Shown: piece after piece, positions 22,532 through 32,507 of the stretch
How the letters are laid out: every line of letters begins with the position of its first letter
Position numbering within the stretch: the stretch's first letter is position 1
NCBI GenBank assembly: GCA_026210745.1
Contig: CP110631.1
Coordinates: forward strand, 4,898,001-4,962,000
DNA length: 64,000 bases
From: Exobasidium rhododendri
Lineage: Eukaryota; Basidiomycota; Exobasidiomycetes; Exobasidiales; Exobasidiaceae
Direction: 5' to 3'
Program-made: the position numbers and the translations under genes
Notes under the pieces: generated by a model
Seen by the model: only the letters and a program-made list of their open reading frames with translations
What the model was told of the DNA's origin: nothing
Database searches by the model: none

Positions 22532-23740
22532 AAGGAACAACAAGGCCTGACTGAACTCTGCTACTGGCACTCACACAAACGCGAAATTGAACAGGACGAG
22601 GCCGCCTGCGCCCAGCAAGCCGCCAATCACATCAATCTTGCCGCCGAAGCCATTGCCAACGCGCTTCGGCATAGCAACGAAGCTGAGAAGGAGCAGTACG
22701 AGACCCTTTGCTGCTCTGTCCGGAGGGACATACTCAGCAATCTCTTACGTAGAGACACACACACTGGAAAGACGGGATGCTCACAACAGACGCCACATCC
22801 ACGGTGTAGTGGCTAGTTGACCCAACATCTGCTCAAAAACAGACCCACCGGCCGCACTGAACGGTGCCAGTGCGCCTATAACATAAATGCACCAGTTGAC
22901 GGAAGGCAGTAAGAGACATCTTCCTAGCGCCGCTTGAAGCTGAAGCTCACCAAAGATGCCGAATATCATAGCTCTCCCCTTGCCGGGTGGGTAGCTTTGC
23001 GCCAGTAGACCCACCCCAGAAGGAAGGAGGATGCCACACGCCATGCCTGCCAGTCCTCGACAAGCATCGAAGAACCTTGCACTGCAGGTCAACAAAGGTG
23101 CAGGGTCAGTACTGGGCACTTCGGATGTGTTGTGAGCGGCGACGTACCTCGTTGCAAAGCTGGCCACTTGACCGGGGGGGTTGGGTAAGTAGAGCGATAG
23201 GTCAGTACACCTTCCCTACTTCACTGCAACAGTTTTCCCTACAACGAACCGAGATTCCAGATCATGAGCCATGCCATCGCCGCTTGCCATACTATCCGAG
23301 GACCATACACATCGCCCAGCTGACCACCGACCAGCACAAATGCAGCGGCTGTGAGCGAGTAGGCAGCTACGATCCAGGTGATCTGACCGGCGTCATTTGC
23401 GACGTTGAAGTGTTCCGCGAGCAAGTATTGCGTTCCGAGTGTCTGCACGGTGTCTCGTCCTGTCAAGAACAACACACTTGCAAAACCCCCGTCGAGCACA
23501 AACATATTCACTCACCGCACCCAGCGGCATGAGACAGAGCCCCTGTCCTGCCAGGATTATACCGATAAAGAGGCGAAATTGGTGCTGATTTCGGAATGCC
23601 GAAGCCGCGTTGCCTTCTTTCTGCTCAGGACCCTTTTCACCGTGCATTGACTGCATCTCAAGCGCCTCCAAATTCCTGTCTGCCGGGAAAGGACTTTCTT
23701 CTCCACATTCAGGCTTCACCAGCTCACTCGTTGGGCTCAT
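21502..23740 (-). CDS. MFS drug transporter, DHA2 (14-TM) type
   Basis: About nine exons. Supported ones: 23740-23516, 23442-23246, 23159-23148 (a 12-nt microexon), 23081-22951, from 22875 to about 22800, from about 22740 to 22575, 22414-22224, 22133-21988 and 21903-21502. The junction between the fifth and sixth is unresolved. The start is MSPTSELVKPE. MFS motifs include WIVAAYSLTAAAFVLVGGQLGD in the second and third helices, RFFDACRGLAGMACG and LLAQSYPPGKGRA, typical of DHA2 proton antiporters that export drugs or toxic metabolites. The C-terminal helices (LVGTALNFGIAWGASLGGIV) are intact. A TATA box (minus strand, 23811-23820) lies 70 bp before the start. One intron carries a long GT microsatellite. 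Confidence 0.85.
22467..22529 (+). repeat. (GT)n microsatellite inside an MFS intron
   Basis: About 31 uninterrupted GT units lie within the 160-bp intron 22415-22574 of the MFS gene. On the transcribed strand this is an AC run close to the 3' splice site, so its length may affect splicing. Confidence 0.9.
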
Positions 23741-23810
23741 GTTGACGATCAAAGCGCAGCAGTTGTATGTGGGAGTGAGATGCAGGAGTCTGGACGAAAG
23801 GTGAGGGCGG

Positions 23811-23820
23811 CTATATATGC
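23811..23820 (-). promoter_or_regulatory. TATA box of the MFS gene
   Basis: On the minus strand GCATATATAG sits about 70 bp upstream of the MFS start codon. Confidence 0.5.
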
Positions 23821-24372
23821 TTTCGACGAGAATTGGGGCGAACATGAAGCATCCGGATTTCCAAAGTGCCGTGGAAAGAAAGACACGATGGTGAAGTACG
23901 GAAATGCCGAAGTTCCTCATCACGGCGATACAGATCGCTAACTCCATTCATCCTATTTTCACATCCCCTGGCATGTCAGCCTAGACCGATGTATCAAAAC
24001 AAGAGATCGGCTTCATTGACACGCGTGATTGCGGAGTGCATCTCCTGGCATTGTTGTTGTCACGGTCACTGCACGGAACATCCGGTGTGATTGCGTCCCA
24101 AACTTTACTCTGCGAAGATAATATCGTGTACGCGCGAGAAATAGATGGAATTGCCGAAGCGTGTTCGGATTGTGCAGGGAAGACTCGATTTCGTATGTAT
24201 CGATGGGGGGAAACAAAGTACTGATCCTGTACACTAGTGCTTTTAGACAGGTCTCTGTACTTACTTCTGAACATACACGACACGTCAAAGAGGTAGCTGA
24301 CAATATCTTGAAGAAATATTCACATGTAGTACCGAGGGAAGGATCTGCAATACTCATTATACTTCCTTCACT

Positions 24373-24444
24373 TGTCGGTGAAAGGAGTGAGGTTGTCACT
24401 GTGAACATTGTCGGTGAAAGGAGTGAGGTTGTCACTGTGAACAT
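24373..24444 (+). repeat. Two perfect tandem copies of a 36-bp unit
   Basis: Units 24373-24408 and 24409-24444 are identical. The repeat lies about 30 bp beyond the stop codon of the reductase gene, in its 3' flank, and contains two copies of GTGAGGTTGTCACTGTGAAC, which has partial dyad symmetry. Confidence 0.9.
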
Positions 24445-24473
24445 AGGTCTATCTTGCACCAACTCATACTCAA

Positions 24474-25334
24474 TCACTTGAGCTTTGTCGCCGCACGTCC
24501 AAGCTTGACCAGATCAGCGTTCGAGAGGATGGGCTTGTCAAAGCCATGTACAGTCTGACTCAATACAGCAGCAGCAAGTTCGTTCCGCTTGACGTTGGGA
24601 ATTGCCGAAGTAAAGAGGTTGATGATGTTGAAGCAGAAAGCGATGAAAGCCCTCGACCAGGAGGTTTTATTGATGATGAGACCTGGCTGCGCGATGCAAA
24701 TCTCCACCGCTGGATGATCGTCGTGCAGTCCCAGTACCAATTTCTCTGTTTGACTCTGCGTGATACTGTTTAGCTTATATATACACGCCGTTACATCATC
24801 CTCGCTGTTTACTCACACGCATGCCCTGATACTCTCCCCAGAAGAGTGGCTTGTGCTTCGAGTCTTTTGGCGTTCCTTCTGCGCTGAAGTAAAGAAATCG
24901 AAATGCTCTGTCTGATCCGGCCGCATACATGGCGTTGAAGCCTGTCAAGGTGCAGTCTTGACATACTCGCTTCACTTCGGCAAAGTCGAATTTGTGGCTT
25001 CGAAACGGCGTCACGGCTACAGTCCTAAGGATTTCAAAAGGTGAGAAGGGGTGAGCAACAGATCCTCTCCAGCGATAGTAGCACTCAAAGCCAGCCGCAC
25101 TCACCATATGCATGCATCCGCTCCAGCCATTTGCGCTTTCACGCTGTCAGAATATTCCGCATAGTCGGTGATGACGATGGCATGCAACTTATCGCAGTTG
25201 CTAGTCGTCTCTTTATCGATCTTGATCGGCTGCCTCGAGATAGTCACGACGGAGGTAATCTCCACCAGCGACAGACTCTGTTTGACAATCTCACTTCCGA
25301 TCAGGCCACTGGCACCAACTACAATGAGCTTCAT
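24474..25334 (-). CDS. NAD(P)-binding Rossmann-fold oxidoreductase
   Basis: Three exons, 25334-25105, 25024-24817 and 24755-24474, give 239 residues. The N-terminus MKLIVVGASGLIGSEIVKQ has the G-x-x-G-x-x-G dinucleotide motif of extended/atypical SDRs (NAD-dependent epimerase, NmrA or TIP30-like). Strand four carries MAGADACIWTVAV across the first splice. The later FRFLYFSAEG is the expected position of the active-site Ser, and the YQGM..TEK region sits where a Tyr-x3-Lys would be but lacks its exact spacing. PGLI occurs at the usual place. It may be a sensor or reductase; substrate unknown. It is cytosolic by sequence. Confidence 0.8.
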
Positions 25335-27435
25335 GGGAGGGACTCCAGACTGCACTATCTTCGGGCGCCATCTCCCACACACCTTTCTTAAATGGGGAGA
25401 TGAATGGGTTCGAATCGCGCAGTCGCCAGGTCATGCAAGTCATACCGCGCAGTAGCAAATTCGCGTCAAAGTCGCGCAGTCGCTAGTTGGTGCCTGAGCG
25501 GGCAGGCTCAAGGGCTCGGGATATTACAAACTGGCGATTGGTATCTGTTTCTCAGGACAGTAGACTTAAGGTGAAGCGAGTATGATCTCGCTGATAAGTC
25601 CAGATGAAGGGCTGAAAGGTTGGCGGACGATAAAACGAGCAATCCAGATCGGATGCCATCTTACTCCATCAGGTACTACTATCCAGCTTAGGGGATTATA
25701 TCAACAGTCCTAGGTGCGCACTATCTCGATATTGCTGCAAAGTTCTCATGTCTTCTTCTCGAGCAAAAGGAGCAAGAGGAAGAGCTCGACTGACGCACTT
25801 CACACGCGCGCATTCGTATGTGGGCGGCGAGAGAAGCTGAGAAAGGGCGTGAAAGAGGACATAACGTGCAAAGAAGCCAATATCGATGCATCAGGATCCC
25901 GCGTTGTCTCAGGATCGCTTGTCGGACTTGCATCGAGTCTCGAGCCTGGGCTTAAGGCAGCAATGACCGACGACTATACGAAGAGAAGCGATGTCACATT
26001 GGCGCGCTGCATGGCAGTGTCGGAAGTAGCATCAGATCTCCAATGTCCCTCTTCCTAGAGAAGGTTGAGATCCGGATTCTTCACTCTTTGATCTCGCATT
26101 CACACGATGCGACGCATCACTCGTTGTCTCGTCGACATGTCCCGGTGTGTCTCTGAATGCCAGCAGCCATCTGGGACGTACAATGACACTGTGAACAGCA
26201 TGTGACCAGAAGACATTCACCGGGCCAGACTGTCTGGGTGTGTTTCCATTCGTCTGAACGTTCTGTACTCTCCGTCTGACGTGACGCTCACGACGGTCTG
26301 CACACCGCAAGACTTCTTTCGGAATGCCGGAGCGAGACCATGAGTGCATCTTCCGCTGCTGCACCGAAAGGGCTAGCTTCCACGGCTCGACGATGATGGG
26401 GTCTCATATTCAGGCTCCGCTGTACAACATCCATGAACATGTACCGGTCCTTGAGATATCGAATCATTATTCCGATGGGGGAAGCTTCCTTTTGACGGGG
26501 GGAGTCCAGGTTGAGGGGAAGGAAGTTCCTGTCTCACTAGCATAGCCTGCACATATCTCCACTGCTTAAATCGCTCGACTAGTCTATTTCCCACCATCCG
26601 CATCATCCAAAGGTGCGCGCCCCTTCCGGAATCTGCATCAAGCAGCACATGGACGAGCGGGACGCTTATAAAGAAGGGTTAATTTAAAGAAACACCCGCT
26701 TAGCGTTGAGAATGTCCAGAAGAAGCGTGAAAGAGCGCACGCCAAGGACGAGAGGACGCGTCGAACGTGTCTCACTTAACGATTGATTCTGTATGGTAGA
26801 ATCACAACGCAAGTCAACTTTGATTGTAAATGATTTCCCATCACCGACACGCTAAGTAAAGTTTAGCGTGTAAAATTGGGGAACAAATCACAACTTTAGA
26901 ATCTACTTGAGATATGTGGGTGAGAGAAAAGGGAGTAAGTAAGTAGGATCTAGACAAGTTGCCCGTTCTGAATCCGACGCGGGGGGAATATAGAAGGTCG
27001 TCCAGCACACTACTCACCATTCGTACAGACCAGCGTGAGATATGTGGCCATAGTACAGAAGCCCTTACGTTAGGATGCACACGCAAGACATCTGCTAATA
27101 CGACTACAACATGCCAGGATTGGGTACCGAGAAGAAAGACAGAGGGCAACATGACGAAATAGGTCTCGCAATCTGAGCAGGCGCGAGTTGGAAGTAGTAC
27201 ACCGCTCTCTTCCCTTTGTGAACGAAAGGAACGCCTTGGGAATTGCCAACGGCGGAACTAGTGTCGTGCCAAGAGTGTGTGTGGTGCGACGGAACACAGT
27301 GTTGTTCAGGTAATGGCAGGTATATAACAGGCGACTTCTCATCGCTCTGTCTGGATACATTCCCCCATCACACCCACCTTCAAGCATATTCCTTTTATCT
27401 CCTTCCATCCCACTCTCTTTTTGTTCTCACTCGAT
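25335..27435. other. Long intergenic region, no confident gene
   Basis: A near-direct repeat TCGCGCAGTCGC occurs at about 25415 and 25471. A plus-strand frame at 26324-26545 ends in a protein-like segment (DGGSFLLTGGVQVEGKEV) and is antisense to another open frame; neither has a recognisable partner, so one may be a gene relic. A TATA-like TTATAAAG lies near 26665. The right end contains the promoter of the secreted-protein gene at 27436. Confidence 0.4.
27321..27328 (+). promoter_or_regulatory. TATA box of secreted-protein gene
   Basis: TATATAAC lies 115 bp upstream of the ATG at 27436, followed by a CT-rich leader. Confidence 0.6.
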
Positions 27436-28156
27436 ATGCTCTCCCTCTCTCAAACATCGCTCGTAGGGCTGCTCACCGCTGTGCTCGCTCTGTCAGGACA
27501 AGCTCTGGCTGCTCCTAAGCGCACTTGCAAGACCCACGCCAAGACCACCGCCAACGTGAGTTGATGAAGAAGCTTGAACATCAATTGTCCCTTTCTTTTG
27601 GCTAACATGCTACTTGCTCTGATAAATGCAGTTCGACAGCGAAGACTACACGCTTGGCACCGTCTTGCCTCTCTTGGAACCCGTAGGCGTACACGGAAGT
27701 CTCCTCTACAGCGGCTTCGTCGGTCTCAACGACATCACCAACACCGGTGTGCAGCCTCACTCTACTCCCAATGAGATCGTCACTGGACTTCCCCAGTCGC
27801 TCACCGATGGTACTGCCTTCCTCGCTGCCGCCGCACCAACAACGTACTTTGACTTCAAATCTTTCTACTTTGGCTGCGCTCTAGACACCGTAACGGGTCT
27901 GCTCGGAGTGCCCGTTGACTGCACCATCACTGCCACAGGATACTACGAAGGAACGCAGAAGATCGTACAAGAGTTTGTCTACACGCCCGTGTTCGACGGA
28001 CTACTGAGTGCTCCTCAAGCAAGCGGCAAGACGAAGAAGGCAGTGTGCCACACCGGCTTCATGGGTGTCGACAAGGTAGAGTTCACCTCGAACAACCCTG
28101 CCCTGACCGTCCTTATCCTAGACGACGTCACCTACATCCCCCACCGCTGCACATGA
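27436..28156 (+). CDS. Small secreted protein, basidiomycete type
   Basis: Two exons, 27436-27555 and 27632-28156, give 214 residues. A signal peptide (about 1-26, ending LSGQALAAP) is followed by a KR site and a short basic segment. The mature domain begins FDSEDYTLGTVLPLLEPVG and resembles a type of extracellular protein seen in many basidiomycetes that folds as an all-beta domain (repeated aromatic strands such as TTYFDFKSFYFGC and QEFVYTPVF, and Cys pairs). No catalytic residues are evident. It is likely secreted and possibly wall- or glycan-associated, but this is an inference. A TATA box and pyrimidine-rich leader suggest good expression. Confidence 0.8.
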
Positions 28157-28366
28157 TTTTACCCCTTCTCGTGTGTGAACAATACCTTGTCACATGTATA
28201 GCTCTTTCTCTCTCTTCTTTTTCCCGATCTCCGCATTTCGTTGTTATAATATTTCGTCACTGAAAAGAAACACTTTATGAGCGCGTAGCATGTTACCCTA
28301 CACAGCTTGCAGAAGACAAGGGTACTCCTTCTCGATTGAACATGGCACTCATGACCCTGGACATCA

Positions 28367-29242
28367 TTACAAATCATCATCAAGGAATTGCGAGACAATC
28401 TGGCCAAAGTGTGCGGAGAACTCGTCGAGGAAGCCATGCCCAGAGTTCGGATAGATGTGCAGATGGGTAGGTGCATTCATAAGACGTCGCCAGAGAAGGA
28501 TGCTGTTCTCTGTATCTACGAGCAGGTCTTTGCTTCCGTTGGCGATAAAGACGGGGATCGTAATCTCATCCAGGCGGTGGTAACTTCCTTGCGCGGAGAG
28601 GTCTGCATTGTACCATGCTTGCACAGCAGCCACCTGAGAGGCCGTACCCTTTTGATCGACATAGTCACTTCTATGGCTTCTGGCTGATGTCATACGCTTC
28701 CACCAATCCTCACCACGCAGCTGACTAGCCGATGACTTGTGGAAGAAACTTGCGAGAAAGGCAGCCTTTTTCTCCTCTTCACTGCCTGCTTCCACGAGCC
28801 CCAAAAAAGGTCCAGGATCACTCGCAACGACGCCTTCACCGGCACTAGGACTCGTTCCAGCCAGTACAAGGTGGCGAACAGCATCCTTTGCTTCTAGAGC
28901 GATGAGTTGAGCGACCATGCCACCCATAGAAAAGCCTAGCACGTCGTACTGGACAAATCCGAGTTCTTCCATCAACTTGATAGCACAATCGGCCCATCCG
29001 TGAAATGTTTCTGGGACTGTGCCAGCGCTTCTTCCCACACCAGCATTGTCGAAAAGGATCACAGTACGATTCCTTCCCAGTGTGTCGATGAGTACAGGAT
29101 CCCAGTGATCCATAGTGCCACGGAAGTGCACATGGAGGAGCAGAGGGATCCCCTTTCCCACGCCGAGACGACGATACGCCAAGAGATTGCCGTTGACATG
29201 TACGAAGTCGTCCTTGGCAATCGCATATGTGATCTGTACCAT
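28367..29242 (-). CDS. Alpha/beta hydrolase fold protein
   Basis: A single exon of 291 residues with no signal peptide. The nucleophile elbow is G-F-S-M-G-G near residue 122. The oxyanion-hole segment is HVHFRGTMDHWDP. The Asp is in NGSKDLLV and the His in NSGHGFLDE near the C-terminus, so the triad is complete. It resembles the broad group of epoxide hydrolase, haloperoxidase and lactonase-like enzymes. Substrate cannot be deduced. It lies in a run with an SDR and Zn2Cys6 regulators, so a role in small-molecule metabolism is plausible. The upstream 600 bp are shared with the divergent SDR gene. Confidence 0.9.
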   Translation of the reverse strand: MVQITYAIAKDDFVHVNGNLLAYRRLGVGKGIPLLLHVHFRGTMDHWDPVLIDTLGRNRTVILFDNAGVGRSAGTVPETFHGWADCAIKLMEELGFVQYDVLGFSMGGMVAQLIALEAKDAVRHLVLAGTSPSAGEGVVASDPGPFLGLVEAGSEEEKKAAFLASFFHKSSASQLRGEDWWKRMTSARSHRSDYVDQKGTASQVAAVQAWYNADLSAQGSYHRLDEITIPVFIANGSKDLLVDTENSILLWRRLMNAPTHLHIYPNSGHGFLDEFSAHFGQIVSQFLDDDL

Positions 29243-29850
29243 GACGAATTAGATGACCTGCTTTTCTTTCTCTATAACACAGAGCGACGAGAGGGTGCTG
29301 ACCAGTGTTTATCTCAAAGCGAAATGACAGGCTGCAGTCGGTCATATATGCAAACGATACGCGGCTCCACGGTGCAACGTCCACACCGCGGACTTTAGCT
29401 CTTCCGGTGCCGTGCGGTAAATCCGTCACTCTACTACTCTGCATAATGTAGACTGCTTCATTGTCCAGTCAACAAAACTTTTGCTGAGCTTCGTCAGACC
29501 AAGCTCTCTCCTTAGGTCCGCGATGTTCCAGCCGCAGTGCTTCTTAAGGACTAAACGCGCTCGGATTTAAAATTGTGCAGCCTTTCGATCTTTGTGGTCG
29601 ACAGTCTCTTCTCTAGTGATCATCAAATTTGTAAAGGCTAAGTCCGCCGTGCTTCTCCCTTCGAGGCAGATATGTGTTGTATGATCATACGCTGCCATAC
29701 TACACGGCAGAGGATGCCAGTGACGGCAGTGGAAGGGTATAAAAAGAGGCGAGAAAGACCGTTTGTCTGTAGTGGCCATATCATTTCCCAAGTCTATCTC
29801 CAATTCTCCTTGCCTCCTTGACTGTCAAATTGCAACTTCATCGTAACATT
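29243..29850. promoter_or_regulatory. Divergent promoter region, hydrolase and SDR
   Basis: About 600 bp lie between the hydrolase start (minus) and the SDR start (plus), so the two may be co-regulated. A clear TATAAAAAG is at 29738 for the SDR. Confidence 0.45.
29738..29746 (+). promoter_or_regulatory. TATA box of the SDR gene
   Basis: TATAAAAAG lies 113 bp before the ATG at 29851. Confidence 0.65.
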
Positions 29851-30600
29851 ATGGCCACGTATCTTGTCACTGGCGCAACGAGAGGGATCGGAGCAGAAAT
29901 CGTGAAGCAGCTTGCATCCGTGGAGGAGAACACAATCATCGCAGGAGTCCGAGATCCATCATCACAGGCAGCCAAGGACCTGCTCGAATTGTCGGAGCAT
30001 CTCATCGTCGTCAAGATCGATTCACACTCCGACACAGATGCGTATGAGGCGGCCAAGCATTTACACTCTCAGGGAATCGATCATATTGACGTCATCGTTG
30101 CGAATGCGGGAATGGCCTCTGATTGGAAGAGTGCGCGAGGTGTGCTTGCAAAAGACTTTCTGGAGGTGCTCAATGTGAACGTAATTGGCTCTCTTCATCT
30201 CTTCCAAGCATTTGCACCCCTCTTGGATCGAAGTTCATCCCCCAAGATCCTATTCGTCAGCAGCGCAATCGCTTCCATGGGGATCCAGAGAAGCATGCCC
30301 TACCTTTCCTCGTCGTACGGCACAAGCAAGGCCGCCATCAACTTCCTCTCGCTACGTATTGCACTGGAGAATTCGTCCATCGTCTCGCTGTCTTTGCATC
30401 CCGGTCTCGTGCAGACGGAAATGGCGGCAGGCGCTCAATTGTCGTTGGGAAAGACGATTGAAGGAGCAGTGTCAGAGGGTGCTGCTATCTCCCCTGCAGC
30501 CAGTGCAAAGGGCATCATTCAATTGGCGCACGATGCCAGGCTGGACACACATTCCGGACGATTCTTCAACGCGACGGACGGCTCAGAGCTGCCGTGGTGA
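29851..30600 (+). CDS. Short-chain dehydrogenase/reductase
   Basis: A single exon of 249 residues starting MATYLVTGATRGIG, the classical TGxxxGIG cofactor motif. Further SDR marks are VANAGM in place of NNAG, a catalytic Ser in SSAIASMG, and Y-G-T-S-K for the Tyr-x3-Lys pair. The C-terminal LHPGLVQTEMA is also typical. The pattern matches fungal carbonyl reductases of the norsolorinic-acid-ketoreductase-like group. It reduces or oxidises carbonyl/alcohol groups with NAD(P)H; the substrate is unknown. It is cytosolic. The frame runs upstream of this ATG, but the Rossmann strand starts right here. Confidence 0.92.
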   Translation: MATYLVTGATRGIGAEIVKQLASVEENTIIAGVRDPSSQAAKDLLELSEHLIVVKIDSHSDTDAYEAAKHLHSQGIDHIDVIVANAGMASDWKSARGVLAKDFLEVLNVNVIGSLHLFQAFAPLLDRSSSPKILFVSSAIASMGIQRSMPYLSSSYGTSKAAINFLSLRIALENSSIVSLSLHPGLVQTEMAAGAQLSLGKTIEGAVSEGAAISPAASAKGIIQLAHDARLDTHSGRFFNATDGSELPW

Positions 30601-30938
30601 TCATTTGTGCCCTCATCTGCGATACTTTCCCGTTGATCCGTGTGTATGAATGATCTCTGAAAGATAAAGTGAATCAGATATGTTCTCTCGAAGACACCAA
30701 ATTGAGCAATGATTTGATCAGAAAGAGGAGCCCATGTCATTTGGGCGATTCCAGGGACATGGCGGCGTTGTTTCAAGTACGAGAATGACTGCTGTCGACC
30801 ATGACAACCCAGATTATACTTTAGTTGTGATTCCCTTTTCATAAGCAAAATTCACCGCTTCAACGGAAGAGGAGTGTCTGGACCTGAGCCTCCGCGCACA
30901 TTTCCGAAAAGGAAAGCAGTCTGCCTTTCCTCAGCAGG
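30601..30938. other. Intergenic, convergent ends
   Basis: This lies between the 3' ends of the SDR and the zinc-cluster gene. On the minus strand, a possible extra exon (ACAGGTCC.. after GGCTCAG near 30887, ending about 30823) could extend the regulator by a few residues beyond a GTGACC donor. Confidence 0.35.
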
Positions 30939-31637
30939 TCACCTGAATTGAGGAGGAAAGAGATCAGAGTTGCCCCATTCCAGGACTGCAGAGAAAGCCA
31001 CGCTCTCACCAGCGACAACGCAATCCTCACCGACGACTGAGGACGAAGCAAATCTGTACGCTTCCTCCATGTCACTAAACGGTAGTCCTTGAATGGCGTT
31101 CATGTTTGTGTGACTGTGGCTGAAGGTGAGATAGGCCGGCGTCTCGAGCTGACTCATTCCTTGCTCTGCAGAATGTTGAGGGTCTTCATTGACGTGAGAA
31201 TGTTCAAATATAGTTTTCTGCCCGACGACATCCCCTGCACTGGTATTGTCGATTCTGGGGTGATCGAGGTCTTTCGCCTTCCGGCGCATGCACACCCTCG
31301 TGGGTGATATCCTGTCCCCTTCTGCAGGTTTCTGCAGTGATCGAAGGCGATCTCGAAGCCTCTCCATTTCCTCCCACAAGCTCTCTGTGTCTTCCCCGGT
31401 CACTGCTGACGCCATCGACGGCGGAATCAAGCGTGTTCTTCTCACAGTGTCGCGATTTGTGGGACTGTCGCCGCTTACTCGATCTTGCTTGAAGTAGCAA
31501 GAGTCGCCCACATTTCGCAGCGAACATTGCAAACAGGGAAATGACCGGTCGCACCGTATCCTTCTCAGCTGACAATTTCGACAATTATACGACTTCCTCC
31601 TTCGTTTCTTCTTCCCAGTGCTGCTGGCATCGATCAT
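30939..31637 (-). CDS. Zn2Cys6 DNA-binding protein lacking a regulatory domain
   Basis: An open frame of 232 residues starting MIDASSTGKKKRRRK. A complete binuclear zinc cluster, C-x2-C-x6-C-x5-C-x2-C-x8-C, spans about residues 19-47. It is followed by a linker and a short coiled coil (LWEEMERLRDRLRSLQ, about 90-105) for dimerisation. The rest is polar and the frame stops at QFR just where a possible donor (CAG|GTGACC) occurs. Only about 340 bp separate it from the SDR gene, so the usual 400-500 residue fungal transcription-factor domain is missing here. A regulator domain without zinc cluster lies head-to-head on the other strand. It is either a short DNA-binding protein or one half of a split gene. 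Confidence 0.75.
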   Translation of the reverse strand: MIDASSTGKKKRRRKSYNCRNCQLRRIRCDRSFPCLQCSLRNVGDSCYFKQDRVSGDSPTNRDTVRRTRLIPPSMASAVTGEDTESLWEEMERLRDRLRSLQKPAEGDRISPTRVCMRRKAKDLDHPRIDNTSAGDVVGQKTIFEHSHVNEDPQHSAEQGMSQLETPAYLTFSHSHTNMNAIQGLPFSDMEEAYRFASSSVVGEDCVVAGESVAFSAVLEWGNSDLFPPQFR

Positions 31638-32507
31638 GACTGCTTCCGCGCAAGTGTGAAGCACTCCTGTCCTTGGGTTCTAATGTGTACAACCTCGGGG
31701 GGGGGGGATAATTGACCCTATAGAATGGGGGGGGGGGAAAGATAAGCCCATTGTGTCGCAGTGTTGCTCTGGCGTTTGTAGGTTACTACGACAAGGCAGG
31801 CTTAGAGAGACAGTCTCAGGGTGATATCCCGCACATCGAAGTAACTTTCTGAAAGTCATTTTGACCCTTTCCAAACGGCACGCACAGACAGACTCTAAGA
31901 ATATTGATACAATGCCCATGGACGCGGTATTTACTTTGAACGCGCAGAGGCACTGGACCGCTGTCGAGCTTAAATGCTACTCTTAGCACTGAGCTCTTCC
32001 CCTCCCCCACGCGGACACCCACCCTGATAAAAAGGAAAGAGGGTGCAAAGTGCCAAAGATTGACTGAGCCGCCATGATGCCCGCACCTTCCGGGGACATT
32101 CGATCCACTCACTAGGGGAGAGCAACATACAGGGAAAGCAATATAGAGATAGAGAGCTCAGTCACACACAGTGGCAGCTTCCCGTCCCTCCAAGTGTCGT
32201 ACTGTAGATTATTTCTTGACTTGATTTTGCGGCTGCTAAAGGGATGAGCCGGATTAGATAGCGATGTGCATGAGCCGTCTCCAGGGCGAGATAGATACAG
32301 ATGCAGAGGCAGACACTCTCGAGGAAGAGGAACAATTAAAAAAAGAGACGCAAGAGACGCAAGAGACAGAAAGCAGGATTGGACTGTCTTGACTGTCGAT
32401 AGCAACCCTACCGCGCCAAGCTCCTCCATGAGCCTCTCTGCTATCGCATCGATCGTTCATACGCATACGGTCATACACGTATACTGAGACAGAGCTGCCT
32501 CGATCCA
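31638..32507. promoter_or_regulatory. Head-to-head region between two regulator halves
   Basis: It contains two 11-base G runs at 31697-31707 and 31727-31737. A plus-strand ATG at 32270 opens a frame coding a short coiled coil (EEEEQLKKETQETQETE) that stops at 32392. This may be an upstream exon of the gene at 32508, but no zinc cluster is seen before it. No clear TATA box. Confidence 0.4.
31697..31737 (+). repeat. Twin 11-base poly-G tracts
   Basis: Two identical runs of eleven G lie 19 bp apart in the region between the divergent regulators. Four or more G runs in pairs like this could form quadruplex structure, and they are prone to slippage. Confidence 0.85.

Larger units (their letters stand above)
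23741..24473. other. Intergenic with 36-bp tandem repeat
   Basis: The left end is the MFS promoter with its TATA-like sequence at 23811-23820. The right end holds a perfect 36-bp tandem duplication listed separately. No gene is seen. Confidence 0.5.

Noticed and set aside
22445-22816. Plus-strand ORF with a long Cys-Val run
   Set aside because: The run is just the GT microsatellite translated; it sits antisense to a transporter intron and exon.
25408-25418. GGTTCGAATC resembling a tRNA B box
   Set aside because: Flanking bases do not pair into a T stem, and no acceptor or anticodon stem could be formed around it.
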